Shown here: in pieces, positions 53,629-63,299 of the stretch | Position numbering within the stretch: the stretch's first letter is position 1 | Layout of the letters: every line of letters begins with the position of its first letter | DNA from: Microscillaceae bacterium | GTDB lineage: Bacteria; Bacteroidota; Bacteroidia; Cytophagales; Microscillaceae | Direction: 5' to 3' | Assembly (NCBI GenBank): GCA_003483885.1 | Contig: DMXI01000336.1 | Location: 1-63,801, forward strand | DNA: 63,801 nucleotides | Made by a program: the position numbers and the translations under genes | Notes under the pieces: model-generated | Told to the model about the DNA's origin: nothing | Databases searched by the model: none | The model's input: the letters and a program-made list of their open reading frames with translations, nothing else

Positions 53629-54333
53629 AAAATCAAGGAGTGTTTTTGGTAAAGGTAATAAGAGCTGGTCTAATTTACATTATTCGTAGTTTGTAATTTG
53701 CCTTTTATCAAAACGAGGTAAGCGCCTCTGATTACGGAAAATTATGATTTTCGACACTACCATTGTCGATGCTCAAAAAGTTATCCACAATCCACATTTT
53801 GCAATGTGTATAACTTTTCGATGAATTAAGCGCTCTGTGAGTATATTTAAAACATTTCGATTAAATTTTTTCAATCGAGAAAAAACTATTCCTACATACA
53901 CCATCACTCATCGACAATAATACTGTCGATGCCCAAAAAGTTATCCACACTAGTACTATCAAAATGTGCATAACTCTTAAACTCCCTTGCTCAATACCTA
54001 GTCAAGTTATCTATTACTTATTCTCTTATCCTCAAGAGGTTAACTAGGGTGGTCTACGATATATCGACAATAAGAATGTCGATGTTAAAAAAAGTTATCC
54101 ACACTGTTGTTCTTAAAATGTGCAAGAGTGTGGAATAATTTGTAAATTGATTAGGGACTTTCATAGGGGGATACCCTTGTTGTAGAATCATTCAATTACA
54201 TTTCATCCACAACATCCACATTTAATCATTAACATTACTAAATTGCAACATCACCCAGTGTATTTATAAACTATATAAGTCATTATCAATTTATATAGAA
54301 GCATGAGTACCAAAATCAATAACCAACAATACA
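53629..54333. other. Divergent gene-free region with triplicated DnaA-box unit, candidate replication origin B
   Basis: 705 bp without genes. Three repeats lie at 53750-53813, 53910-53973 and 54063-54127. Each has an ATCGACA-N7-TGTCGAT palindrome (first copy one base shorter on each arm), then 10-11 nt ending AAAAAG, the box TTATCCACA (53781, 53941, 54095), exactly 15 nt, and an inverted box TGTGTATAA, TGTGCATAA or degraded TGTGCAAGA. Repeat distance is 160 and 154 bp. AT-rich DNA lies between units. Two further CATCCACA words follow at about 54203-54219. Confidence 0.62.
53750..54127 (+). repeat. Three composite iteron-like units
   Basis: Same units as above seen as a repeat: spacer lengths are kept (7 nt inside the palindrome, 15 nt between boxes) while spacer sequences differ, which points to selection on geometry. 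Confidence 0.8.
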
Positions 54334-55632
54334 ATGACTAAAAACGTATTTTCAATATTATTTGCCTTATTTGTACTTACAGTACTCCTTCCTGGTTGTG
54401 TTGTGAATGCCGGAGGTAATGGAAGTACAGGCAGCTCTTCTACCTCACGACCAAAATCTATCCCTACCACCCGAAAAACTCCTTCAATAGCCAAACCCAT
54501 GACAATGGCGCATCGTGTACTGGCCAAAGGGGACAGTCTTCAGATTTTTATTCAACTCACTGTGCCTCGCTTAAAACGTACCTCTAGCTTTAAGGAATTT
54601 CTCCGGGATGTAACCATAAAGTATGGCATTCTGGCTAATTATAGAAGCAGAGAATTTATTTCTACGCAAAATTTAAGAGTCACCTCTAACACCCTCAATA
54701 AGCACGACGCTAATTTTTATTTTGATTTCACTATCCCTAAAAAAAATATTCCCAGCGAAGTCTTGTTGATGGAAGTAAATGATGGCAAAACTGGGCAAAA
54801 GCTCACAATGGATATTCCGTTGGACTATATCATCAATAAAATTCGCCAAACCTACACTATTTTTGACGGAGCAGGTCGTAACCCTATTTTTCGTAACTTT
54901 TTCCTGGACAAAGCCAATATTCAAGTCAAAGATTTGAATAACACCAGCCGCAGTCTCACGGTAAAGCATTACCGTTATGACTTCAAGGCAGCTCGTCCTC
55001 CTATGTCGGTTTCACGCAGAAGAATTCAAAAAAGGCTTCCAGTAGATACAGTATTCACAGTACAGACCAATACTTCGCTTAAATTTACCACTCCTGGTTT
55101 ATACATTGTACAGGCAGATACCAACCAATATTACGGGTTAAGTTTCATTGTCGCGCAGCATCGTTATCCAAAATATAGTAAGATAGCAGACTTGATCAAC
55201 CCCTTGCGATACATCACCACCAAGAGTGAACTTGACAAATTGGAGCAATCTGAAGAAAAAAAGAAAGATTTAGATCGTTTATGGTTGGGGTTGATGTCAG
55301 GTAATATCAAAACTGCCAAAAGAAGCATTCGCGAGTATTATCGTCGGGTAAAATTAGCCAATCAGTTTTTTACAACTTATAAGCCTGGCTGGCAAACTGA
55401 CAAAGGAATGATCTTTATTATATTTGGTAATCCTACCCGAGTAGTACGCACACGGAACAAAGAAATGTGGACTTACGCTCAAAACGCCAATTTTTCAGAC
55501 ATTAACTTTACCTTTTTACGCACTCCCAATCAATTTGTGGATAACCACTATACCTTGGTACGCTACCCTGAGTATGAGCAAGTGTGGTATCCCAAAATAG
55601 AGCAATGGCGAGAAGGAAAGATTGGCTCTTAG
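54334..55632 (+). CDS. GWxTD-domain lipoprotein
   Basis: 432 residues with a lipobox (LLPGC, Cys22). The C-terminal domain has the name-giving GWQTDKGM motif at residue 352, preceded by an ~300-residue beta-rich region. This domain is widespread in Bacteroidota surface and peptidase-linked proteins; function unknown. A 12-residue leader ORF (54303-54341) overlaps its start. A long hairpin follows at 55655. Confidence 0.87.
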   Translation: MTKNVFSILFALFVLTVLLPGCVVNAGGNGSTGSSSTSRPKSIPTTRKTPSIAKPMTMAHRVLAKGDSLQIFIQLTVPRLKRTSSFKEFLRDVTIKYGILANYRSREFISTQNLRVTSNTLNKHDANFYFDFTIPKKNIPSEVLLMEVNDGKTGQKLTMDIPLDYIINKIRQTYTIFDGAGRNPIFRNFFLDKANIQVKDLNNTSRSLTVKHYRYDFKAARPPMSVSRRRIQKRLPVDTVFTVQTNTSLKFTTPGLYIVQADTNQYYGLSFIVAQHRYPKYSKIADLINPLRYITTKSELDKLEQSEEKKKDLDRLWLGLMSGNIKTAKRSIREYYRRVKLANQFFTTYKPGWQTDKGMIFIIFGNPTRVVRTRNKEMWTYAQNANFSDINFTFLRTPNQFVDNHYTLVRYPEYEQVWYPKIEQWREGKIGS

Positions 55633-55654
55633 GCAGCAATAAATATTGAATACT

Positions 55655-55704
55655 GATTAACGAATGTAGAATAAAAACACTTCGATATTCTACATTCGTT
55701 AATC
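55655..55704. terminator. 18-bp perfect inverted repeat between convergent genes
   Basis: Perfect 18-bp arms (55655-55672 and 55687-55704) with a 14-nt loop; no T run, so its role as a terminator is likely but not certain. Confidence 0.65.
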
Positions 55705-55723
55705 GATATTCGTTATTCCTGTT

Positions 55724-57496
55724 TTACTTAATCACAATATCATAAGGCAAACGGGCCTGTACTTTGGGCTTCTCTCTGACCTTTTTTAGGATTTCAAAAT
55801 ACGTATACCATTCACCTAACTCTTGCTTTACGGCTTGTTGACGGGCTTGGGCCGATACCCCTAAATTGTCGCGTATTTTATCTAAGAAGGGTTTTTCTAT
55901 AGGGAAAAATTTCAACCTGTACTCCCCTTTATTCAACTTGGCTCTTTTGGCAGCAATCGCTATAGCATCGTCAAAGCTTCCTAACACATCGACCAAGCCA
56001 TTGGCTTTAGCTTCGCTACCTGACCAAACTCTACCTGAGGCAATCTGTTTGAGTTGATCCAGTTGCATTCCTCGATCTTTAGCAGCTTTAGAGGTAAAAT
56101 TCTCATAACCTCTTTCTACACCACGTTGTATAATCGCTTTTTCTTGGTCAGTAAAGGGTTTATTGGGGTTTCCTAATGCCGAGTACTCCCCAGTATTGAC
56201 ATAATCGGTCGTAATCCCAATTTTATTTTTCATCAATTGAGAAACATCAAAGTAAACGCTGAAAATACCAATAGATCCGGTGATGGTATTGGGTTGGGCC
56301 ACGATTGTATCACAAGCCATCGCAATGTAATACCCTCCCGAAGCAGCTACATCTGACATAGATGCAATCACTGGTTTAACTTTGCGGGTGAGGTGAATTT
56401 CCCGCCACATCACATCCGAAGCTAACGCGCTTCCTCCCGGAGAATTGATCCGAAGCACCACTGCTTTTACACTTTTACGCTTACGAGCAGTACGCAAAGC
56501 CTTCACGATTTTAGCCGAACCTACGACACCATCTCCTCCACTACCCGATTGTATCTCGCCTTCGGCTACAATCACGGCAATGTTTGCATTAGGTTCTTGT
56601 TGTTGTTTTGCCCAAGCCGTTTTTACTTCACGATACTTGCTATAGCTTGCCAGTTTCAATCGGTCTTTCGCCTTTAGCTTCAAGCGTTTCTTTATTTCAG
56701 CTTCCAGTTCATCATAATACCCAATGTGGGTAATCAATTTATACTTCAAAGCATCTTGTACATTTCGTACCAGCAAACTATCCGAAATTTTGGTCAACTC
56801 TTTCACCGGAATATTTCTGGACTTGGCCACATCTTTTAAGTACAAATCGTAAATGCTATTCAAATATGACTCGGTTTGTTCGCGACTTGCGTCACTCATC
56901 TGATCTACCAAATAAGGCTCTACTGCACTTTTATAAGTACCCACCCGAAAAATCTCTGGTTTTACCTCGAGTTTGTCTAATGCTCCTTTATAAAAAGTCC
57001 GTTCTACACTCAACCCATTGAACTCAACCTCTCCCGTAGGGTTTACATAAATCTGATCGGCCACTGAAGCCAAGTAATAGGCTCCTTCGCTTAAATATTC
57101 ACCATAAGCAAACACAAACTTTTTACTTTGTTTAAAATCTATCAGCGCCTCTCTAAGCTCCTTCAGCGAAGCAAAACCAGCTGATACTCCTTGTAAGTTC
57201 AGTAGGATTCCAGCAATATTTGCATCTCGTTTTGCTTTTTTGATGTTATGTAATATGCTCAACAACCCTTTGCCATTCACTACTGGCCTTAGAGGATTAT
57301 TAAGATTAGGGATGGGATTGTCTATGTCACGTTCAGTGATATTTTCTCTTAGCTTGAGAACTAATACTGTTTTTTGAGAAACGGAAGGAGAACCTCCACT
57401 GCTGGCCAATGCAAATATTAAAAAAACTACCAAGCCAGTAAAAATGCCTAGTCCTACCAAAACGGCCAATACATTACCTAAAAATCGGAGAATCAT
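55724..57496 (-). CDS. sppA: Signal peptide peptidase SppA (67K type)
   Basis: 590 residues. An N-terminal membrane helix is followed by the two SppA domains. The C-terminal domain holds the nucleophile Ser386 in DVAASGGYYIA, with INSPGGSALASD before it; the general-base Lys should lie in the N-terminal half around FAYGEYLSEGAYYLAS. It degrades signal peptides left in the membrane. Ends at the 18-bp inverted repeat shared with the GWxTD gene. Confidence 0.93.
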   Translation of the reverse strand: MILRFLGNVLAVLVGLGIFTGLVVFLIFALASSGGSPSVSQKTVLVLKLRENITERDIDNPIPNLNNPLRPVVNGKGLLSILHNIKKAKRDANIAGILLNLQGVSAGFASLKELREALIDFKQSKKFVFAYGEYLSEGAYYLASVADQIYVNPTGEVEFNGLSVERTFYKGALDKLEVKPEIFRVGTYKSAVEPYLVDQMSDASREQTESYLNSIYDLYLKDVAKSRNIPVKELTKISDSLLVRNVQDALKYKLITHIGYYDELEAEIKKRLKLKAKDRLKLASYSKYREVKTAWAKQQQEPNANIAVIVAEGEIQSGSGGDGVVGSAKIVKALRTARKRKSVKAVVLRINSPGGSALASDVMWREIHLTRKVKPVIASMSDVAASGGYYIAMACDTIVAQPNTITGSIGIFSVYFDVSQLMKNKIGITTDYVNTGEYSALGNPNKPFTDQEKAIIQRGVERGYENFTSKAAKDRGMQLDQLKQIASGRVWSGSEAKANGLVDVLGSFDDAIAIAAKRAKLNKGEYRLKFFPIEKPFLDKIRDNLGVSAQARQQAVKQELGEWYTYFEILKKVREKPKVQARLPYDIVIK

Positions 57497-57642
57497 GATT
57501 ATATATATTATGTACTCAACAAAAATATAAAAACTCCCCTAATTATCATTTGTTAGCGCTGGCTATCGAGTCAAATCAAATAAAAATTTGAAAGCAATCC
57601 ATATTCAAGTATTATTGCCAGGAAAAATCAATAAGAGAAACA

Positions 57643-58125
57643 TTGCATACCATATACTTACTTTTGGGAACCAATCTGGGAGAAAAAGCAGTAAATTTAA
57701 GTCGAGCAACTCAACTCATAGAAAAAGAGGTAGGACAAGTACTCGCCAGCTCTTCTATTTATGAAACAATGCCCTGGGGAATAGAAGATCAACCAATCTT
57801 TTTCAATCAAGTATTGCAAGTTTCATCGTCGTTGGAGGTGAATCAGCTGCTCAAAACTACTCAAAGTATTGAACAAACCCTGGGGAGAAAAAAATACCGT
57901 CATTGGGGAGAACGGCTGATAGATATTGATATTTTGTATGTAGATGACTTGGTATACCAAAGTGAAGCGCTCAGTGTTCCTCACCCTCAAATTCCCAATC
58001 GTCGGTTTACCTTAATCCCCTTGGTAGAAATAGCTCCTGACTTTATGCACCCTTTGTTGGCACTTACTCAAGCAGCCTTATTGGCCCAATGCCCAGATAA
58101 GCTAGAGGTCAAACCTATCCGCTGA
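57643..58125 (+). CDS. folK: 2-amino-4-hydroxy-6-hydroxymethyldihydropteridine diphosphokinase
   Basis: 160 residues; makes the pterin pyrophosphate for folate synthesis. TTG start at 57643 (xHTIYLLLGTNLG is the family N-terminus and no ATG precedes it). RHWGERLIDIDILY is the pterin/metal-binding signature. Divergent from sppA. Confidence 0.93.
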   Translation: MHTIYLLLGTNLGEKAVNLSRATQLIEKEVGQVLASSSIYETMPWGIEDQPIFFNQVLQVSSSLEVNQLLKTTQSIEQTLGRKKYRHWGERLIDIDILYVDDLVYQSEALSVPHPQIPNRRFTLIPLVEIAPDFMHPLLALTQAALLAQCPDKLEVKPIR

Positions 58126-58131
58126 TCACGG

Positions 58132-59109
58132 TTATTGTTTACGTTTAGGGGCGTTAATCAACTGGATTTCAATACCTCTGCTACTTTGGCCTTTCTTCAT
58201 ACCGTATGTTTTGATTTCTATACGGGAGGGTTCAACCCCACTATTCACCATTTTTTCAACCATCATTCGCCCCTGCGCAGCCGCCAACATCCAATTGCCC
58301 GCATTCATTCCATTGGTTACAGGTACTTCAATAGCCATCTGTACTTTGGTAGAAGACTTAAGTGTTTTGGCTAGTTTCACCAGCACGCGCTCTCCTAGAG
58401 CAGAAACACTCGTGCTTCCATCAGCAAACAATACTCCATCCCGAAAGTTGATTTGTACCCCTGAAGTATTACTGGTTACCCTCATATCTTTAGAGTTTCC
58501 CTCATACAAGGTAGACCTTACATCGTCGGCAGAAAGTGGAGAAACTGGGCGAAATTGAATATTAAACAATAAACTATTGACATTATACCCAAAATAGGCC
58601 AAGGTATTTCCTCGCTTTTTCCAGCGGCCTTCACGGTTACATTTGTATGATACAAACTCAAAGTTTTCGGGCAATACCCATACGTAGGCAAACTTCTTAA
58701 ATACACTCAAAGTAGTATAAATACCATAACGTCTGCGACCAGCACGATTAATAGTATCATTATCAAAAGTAAAGGTTCCTTTTTCATCTCGGGTAAGTTC
58801 CCGGTCGTGAAAATCTTCTTCGCTCATCAACGCATAGCTATCTGTGTTAAAATTTAAGCGAATCTCATTGGGTCTATTGGTTACTTGGTATTGATCAGGT
58901 TTGATGTATAAATACTTTTGAAGAAAGTTTTTGGTTTTAGGAATGGCTTTGTAAAATCTTGTACCTCTGGCCTGTAAGGTGGTGTAGTACAAATAACTTT
59001 GTCCATTTGGCTTAATGTACAAGATATCTTCTCTTATAGTTTGAGCGTGAGTAGTGGCAATAGTGGCCCAAAGGCAGGTACAAATAAGTAGTGATAATAT
59101 GTGTCTCAT
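58132..59109 (-). CDS. Secreted protein with C-terminal OmpA-like domain
   Basis: 325 residues from the ATG at 59109. Signal peptide (LSLLICTCLWATIATTHAQ). The central region is an unclassified ~180-residue beta-rich part. The last ~110 residues resemble an OmpA/MotB peptidoglycan-binding domain (FADGSTSVSALGERVLVKLA, GRMMVEKMVNSGVEPSRIEIKTYG, RGIEIQL), though the usual NxxLSxxRA is degraded. It may attach to the cell wall. Convergent with folK, 6-bp gap. Confidence 0.7.
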   Translation of the reverse strand: MRHILSLLICTCLWATIATTHAQTIREDILYIKPNGQSYLYYTTLQARGTRFYKAIPKTKNFLQKYLYIKPDQYQVTNRPNEIRLNFNTDSYALMSEEDFHDRELTRDEKGTFTFDNDTINRAGRRRYGIYTTLSVFKKFAYVWVLPENFEFVSYKCNREGRWKKRGNTLAYFGYNVNSLLFNIQFRPVSPLSADDVRSTLYEGNSKDMRVTSNTSGVQINFRDGVLFADGSTSVSALGERVLVKLAKTLKSSTKVQMAIEVPVTNGMNAGNWMLAAAQGRMMVEKMVNSGVEPSRIEIKTYGMKKGQSSRGIEIQLINAPKRKQ

Positions 59110-59259
59110 AAAACCCAAAAGTTCTTAAATAAACTGCTAAAGGACTCTTCTCCACTTCTATTTGTTGATTTATAGTAGAGAAGAGTTCTAAATTAAAAGT
59201 ACAGTTTAATCAAGAACTTTTCAAGGAGTTAGCCATATATTCGGCTGATTAGGCTCTTT

Positions 59260-59733
59260 TTAAGCCAATACTTTCTGAGTATCTAAGGCTATTTTTTCTA
59301 CTTCTATTTGGCCCAATAACTCTTCCTCTAGCAAACTAGCCCAAGTAAGCAGATACTTTACAACATCATCACGTTTGTTATGCTTCAAATAACGTTCGCC
59401 TTGTGGCAGACGTTTTAATACTTTTTTATCAGAAAGTTTTTCCAGGTTTCTCAAATCAGTACGCGTCAAACCTGCCTCCATCATTTCACTAATGACCAAA
59501 TCCATGGGTAGGTTACTGGTAGGGCAAAATTCGGTTGTTTGCTCCGACCAATCCCCAAAACGAGTTTGTAAAGCATAGGCATGAATTTCGGCTTTTGTTA
59601 AGTTCGTGATTTCTTGTGCAAGGTTTCCACAATTGCAGCTTCCCATATGTCCCCATTGATAGGGAGCACCCTGCGACATTTTCCTGGCAGTTTTTCTTAG
59701 GGATTCAACTAGGTATACACTGGGTTTTGCCAT
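59260..59733 (-). CDS. Conserved protein of unknown function
   Basis: 157 residues, helical and soluble, with a distinctive N-terminal motif PYQWGHMGSCNCGNLAQEI (two Cys in a CNC arrangement, possibly metal- or redox-active) and a Cys in EFCPTSNLP. I do not know the family. Upstream of the OmpA-like gene; a hairpin at about 59141-59189 may end its transcript. Confidence 0.7.
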   Translation of the reverse strand: MAKPSVYLVESLRKTARKMSQGAPYQWGHMGSCNCGNLAQEITNLTKAEIHAYALQTRFGDWSEQTTEFCPTSNLPMDLVISEMMEAGLTRTDLRNLEKLSDKKVLKRLPQGERYLKHNKRDDVVKYLLTWASLLEEELLGQIEVEKIALDTQKVLA

Positions 59734-60126
59734 AATCTCAAAGATTTAAATAGTCAAAAAACGTAAAAGAAGTATTTTCAGTTCTCACTAAACACAACGT
59801 CAACAAACCGTTCAAGATTTATGTTTGTTCGCCGTTTAAATATATCCCTCGAACAATTCATATAATTTAAGGCAATTTCTTTCAATAAAAAAACACTTGA
59901 TTATCAAACATCTTATCTCAAAGTTGTCCTTTATTCATTGCTCGTTTTCCAGGTCTTTCTCCCCTCATTTCCCACAATTGGTTTTATGCCTTTTGTAGCA
60001 TATCTTTGATTTGTTATTGAAACCTCTGTTTCTATCTTAGGCAGAAAGCATTTGTAGAGGTGAACTATCAAGAATTAGAAATAAATAAGGTTTTATTTAC
60101 CTCATTATAAAATATTGACTCATACT
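59734..60126. other. Gene-free stretch upstream of lpdA
   Basis: About 393 bp between the divergent unknown gene (59260-59733) and lpdA. Holds the lpdA promoter at 59978-60008. No ORF, RNA or repeat seen. Confidence 0.55.
59978..60008 (+). promoter_or_regulatory. lpdA promoter
   Basis: TTGG at 59978-59981, 19 nt, then the exact -7 match TATCTTTG at 60001-60008; long 5' UTR of about 110 nt. Confidence 0.55.
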
Positions 60127-61524
60127 ATGACTTACGACGTTACTGTAATCGGTTCTGGTCCTGGTGGTTATGTGGCAGCCATCCGTGCTTCACAATTAGG
60201 CTTCAAAACAGCTATTATTGAAAAAGATCCTACGCTGGGAGGTACTTGTCTAAATGTAGGTTGTATTCCTTCCAAGGCATTGCTGGATTCTTCTGAGCAT
60301 TATTACAATGCCCGCAAAACTTTTGAGACCCACGGAATCAAAATCAAAGATTTGGAAGTAGATATGCCTCAAATGATCAAGAGAAAGGCAGATGTGGTAG
60401 ACCAAAATACTAGTGGAATTCGTTTTTTGATGAAGAAAAACAACATTGACGAAATCAATGGCTGGGCTTCTTTTATAGACAAGAACACCATTAAGGTGAC
60501 TAAGGATAACGGGGAAACCCAAGAAGTGAAAACCAACAAGGTAATTATTGCAACTGGCTCTGATCCCAGACCGCTTCCTAATATCGAGTTTGACGGCCAG
60601 CGTATTATTTCATCTACTGAAGCACTCGAGATTACCGAAGTACCCAAAACAATGGTAATCATCGGTGCAGGGGTCATTGCTACTGAGCTAGGTTCAGTAT
60701 ATGCCCGCTTGGGAACTGAGGTAACCATGATTGAATACCTGGATGCGGCCATTCCGACAATGGATCGCACTATGAGTAAAGAGTTGACCAGGTCGCTGAA
60801 AAAAATTGGGATTAAATTCCACTTCAGTCACCGGGTAACCAATATTGTAAACAAAGGAGACCACACCGAAATCACGGCGATAAACAAAAAGGAAGAAGAA
60901 GTAAAGTTTACAGGTGATTATTGCTTGGTAGCTATTGGGCGTCGTCCTTTTACTGAAGGTCTTGGCCTTGAAAATATTGGTATCCAAACCGAAAGAGGCC
61001 AAATTCCGGTAGATGATCATTTACAAACCAGTGTGCCAGGAGTATATGCCATTGGAGACGTGATTAAGGGTGCAATGCTTGCGCACAAAGCAGAAGAAGA
61101 AGGAGTATTTGTGGCTGAAACCTTAGCTGGCCAAAAGCCTCATGTCAATTATTTGTTGATTCCTGGAGTAGTGTATACCTGGCCTGAAGTAGCCAGTGTA
61201 GGTTATACCGAAGAGCAACTCAAAGAAAACAATAAAACCTATAAGGTAGGTACATTTCCTTACCGTGCGCTAGGGCGCTCTCGTGCGAGTATGGATATAG
61301 AGGGCTTGGTGAAAATTTTAGCTGACAAAACCACTGATGAAATCTTAGGAGTGCACATTATTGGTGCTCGGGCTGCCGATATGATCATGGAAGGTGTATT
61401 GGCTATGGAATATAAGGCCTCAGCCGAAGATATCGCGCGTATGTCACACCCACACCCTACATATACCGAAGCATTCAAAGAAGCATGTTTAGCGGCTACC
61501 GAAAACCGCCCAATTCACATGTAG
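60127..61524 (+). CDS. lpdA: Dihydrolipoyl dehydrogenase
   Basis: 465 residues from the ATG at 60127 (an upstream TTG at 60115 is unlikely). E3 of pyruvate and 2-oxoacid dehydrogenase complexes: reoxidises dihydrolipoamide with NAD. Redox disulfide Cys41-Cys46 in GGTCLNVGCIPSK, FAD motif VIGSGPGGYVAA, NAD motif IGAGVIATELG, and the His-Glu dyad in HPHPTYTEAF. It stands alone; no lipoyl or E1/E2 gene nearby. Confidence 0.96.
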   Translation: MTYDVTVIGSGPGGYVAAIRASQLGFKTAIIEKDPTLGGTCLNVGCIPSKALLDSSEHYYNARKTFETHGIKIKDLEVDMPQMIKRKADVVDQNTSGIRFLMKKNNIDEINGWASFIDKNTIKVTKDNGETQEVKTNKVIIATGSDPRPLPNIEFDGQRIISSTEALEITEVPKTMVIIGAGVIATELGSVYARLGTEVTMIEYLDAAIPTMDRTMSKELTRSLKKIGIKFHFSHRVTNIVNKGDHTEITAINKKEEEVKFTGDYCLVAIGRRPFTEGLGLENIGIQTERGQIPVDDHLQTSVPGVYAIGDVIKGAMLAHKAEEEGVFVAETLAGQKPHVNYLLIPGVVYTWPEVASVGYTEEQLKENNKTYKVGTFPYRALGRSRASMDIEGLVKILADKTTDEILGVHIIGARAADMIMEGVLAMEYKASAEDIARMSHPHPTYTEAFKEACLAATENRPIHM

Positions 61525-61552
61525 TTGCGTATATTGTGCAAAAAGTTCAAAG

Positions 61553-61588
61553 TAGAGAGGTTTCCTGATATACCTCTCTATTTTTTTT
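61553..61588 (+). terminator. lpdA terminator
   Basis: TAGAGAGGT / ACCTCTCTA stem followed by eight T. Confidence 0.87.
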
Positions 61589-61646
61589 GTTTTTATTAAA
61601 AAGTATTTTTTTGCTATTTTAATATTATTTATTACATTGGTCTAGT

Positions 61647-61698
61647 TTACATGCTTTTGTTTTTTTTTACATTTTATCTTTTAAAACATTGCATGTAA
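61647..61698. promoter_or_regulatory. Separated inverted repeat TTACATGC / GCATGTAA
   Basis: 8-bp arms at 61647-61654 and 61691-61698 in a very T-rich region upstream of the 484-residue gene. Could be an operator for a looping regulator; weak. Confidence 0.3.
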
Positions 61699-61759
61699 CA
61701 AAACCATTTTTCTTTATCTTTTTTAATCTATTTCTTTCTGGAAACGAAAAATATCAGGG

Positions 61760-63214
61760 ATGGCTAAGCTAAAAAATATAATAAAACAACTCTCTAATGA
61801 CGATTACGAACAAATCTATAAGTCATTAGCAGATAGTAATGCTGAAAAATCTGCCGACCTGCTCAGATATATGCACCAGGAGCAACTGTCTGATGCCAAG
61901 GTAATGGAGAAACTAAAAGTAAACACCAACGCCTATTACACCTTACGCTCTCGTCTCAATCAAAAAATTGAAGAACACTTACTGGCTCAAATCGAAAGCC
62001 CTCGTACTGATCTTTTAAGAAAAGTTGCCAACATAAATGAAATCGTTTTTACTAAAAAACGAACCATTGCTATTACAACCCTCAAAACTCTGGAGAAACA
62101 ATTATTGGATTACGATCTTTCCAATGAATTAATGATTGTGTATAAAACTCTCAAAAAATTACACGTTACCTCTCCTGAGTACTTCAACTACTCTCAGCTG
62201 TACAACAAGCATGTAGCTTATACCTTGGCCGTAGATGAAGTAGAAAGCTTGTTGGCGGACTATTTTAAGAAGTATGGGGTATATAGCTTTTCGGATGACG
62301 ATACTGATAAGATGAAGCTGTCATTATTGATGAAAGAGGTGCATAACAAGTGTAAAATGCATGCTTCTGATCATTCGCATCGCTTATACATCTATCAAAG
62401 CTGTGTCAATATTTTTCACCGCTTATTTGTAGAACCCGATGATGAAACGCTCTCTGAAGACAGCGTAGAGCCAATCGAAGACATTTTTGCCAAGGTGGAT
62501 GGTTATTTTCAAGAATATGAAAAAGATACGATTTACTTTCACCTCAATATTGTCTTCCAGTTTTTGAGGCTAGAATATTACAACCACTACAAACTATACC
62601 GAAAAGCCGAAAAATACTTCGACGATGTCAATGATTCCATCGGTAGTTTGTTGTCTTGTTATAACTTCTATACTTACCCTTCTCGTTTTCTGTTTACCAA
62701 GTTGGAGCGTCACAATCGCTTGGGTACTCAGCATGAGATGTATGAAGAAAACAAAGGGCTATTCCTAGAGTTTGAGCCAGATCGCCAGAATATCCCACAA
62801 TACGTAACGTATGTGGCTTATAGAGCGTTGTGCTGCTTTTATGCCGAAAAGTACGACGAAGCAGTCCGCTGGATCAATAACTTGCTCAACGATATTAGCT
62901 TGAAGAAATATCCATATGTTCACCTTGAGATCAAGCTTTTATTGGCAATTCAATATTGTATCCTTAAAGACAGCGACTTGTTTTCGCAGTTGATGAATAG
63001 TATCCAACGCCAAATTCGCTTGTTAGGGAAAGAAACCTGTATTCATGTAGTGCTTTTCTCTAAGATACTAAAAACGGCCAATCAGACGAATAGAGCTGAT
63101 CGTGAAACAAAAATCAGGGGATTTATGGATAAGCTTAAGAAAACTTACTGGACAGGGTTTTGCTTAACTAAGTATATTAAATTAGATGATGACTTCATCA
63201 AAAGAGTCTTATAA
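61760..63214 (+). CDS. Large helical protein of unknown function
   Basis: 484 residues, nearly all predicted helix, acidic and Tyr/Leu-rich, with TPR-like A/B helix pairs through ~140-430 (AEKYFDDVNDSIG, YAEKYDEAVRWINNLL). No membrane segment or catalytic motif. Possibly a scaffold. I do not recognise a named family. A perfect 17-bp terminator separates it from the convergent response regulator. Confidence 0.72.
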   Translation: MAKLKNIIKQLSNDDYEQIYKSLADSNAEKSADLLRYMHQEQLSDAKVMEKLKVNTNAYYTLRSRLNQKIEEHLLAQIESPRTDLLRKVANINEIVFTKKRTIAITTLKTLEKQLLDYDLSNELMIVYKTLKKLHVTSPEYFNYSQLYNKHVAYTLAVDEVESLLADYFKKYGVYSFSDDDTDKMKLSLLMKEVHNKCKMHASDHSHRLYIYQSCVNIFHRLFVEPDDETLSEDSVEPIEDIFAKVDGYFQEYEKDTIYFHLNIVFQFLRLEYYNHYKLYRKAEKYFDDVNDSIGSLLSCYNFYTYPSRFLFTKLERHNRLGTQHEMYEENKGLFLEFEPDRQNIPQYVTYVAYRALCCFYAEKYDEAVRWINNLLNDISLKKYPYVHLEIKLLLAIQYCILKDSDLFSQLMNSIQRQIRLLGKETCIHVVLFSKILKTANQTNRADRETKIRGFMDKLKKTYWTGFCLTKYIKLDDDFIKRVL

Positions 63215-63234
63215 CTAAGTAAACTTGGTGTAAA

Positions 63235-63280
63235 AATGAAAAAACGCATAAGGTCAATAGGCTTTATGCGTTTTTTCATT
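63235..63280. terminator. Bidirectional terminator
   Basis: Perfect 17-bp inverted repeat (63235-63251 and 63264-63280), A-rich and T-rich at the ends, between convergent genes. Confidence 0.9.
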
Positions 63281-63299
63281 GGTTAAATATTGTAGTAGT

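Noticed and set aside
55541..55549. Single TGTGGATAA (DnaA-box-like) inside the GWxTD gene
   Set aside because: A lone 9-mer inside coding sequence is expected by chance and is not part of a cluster.
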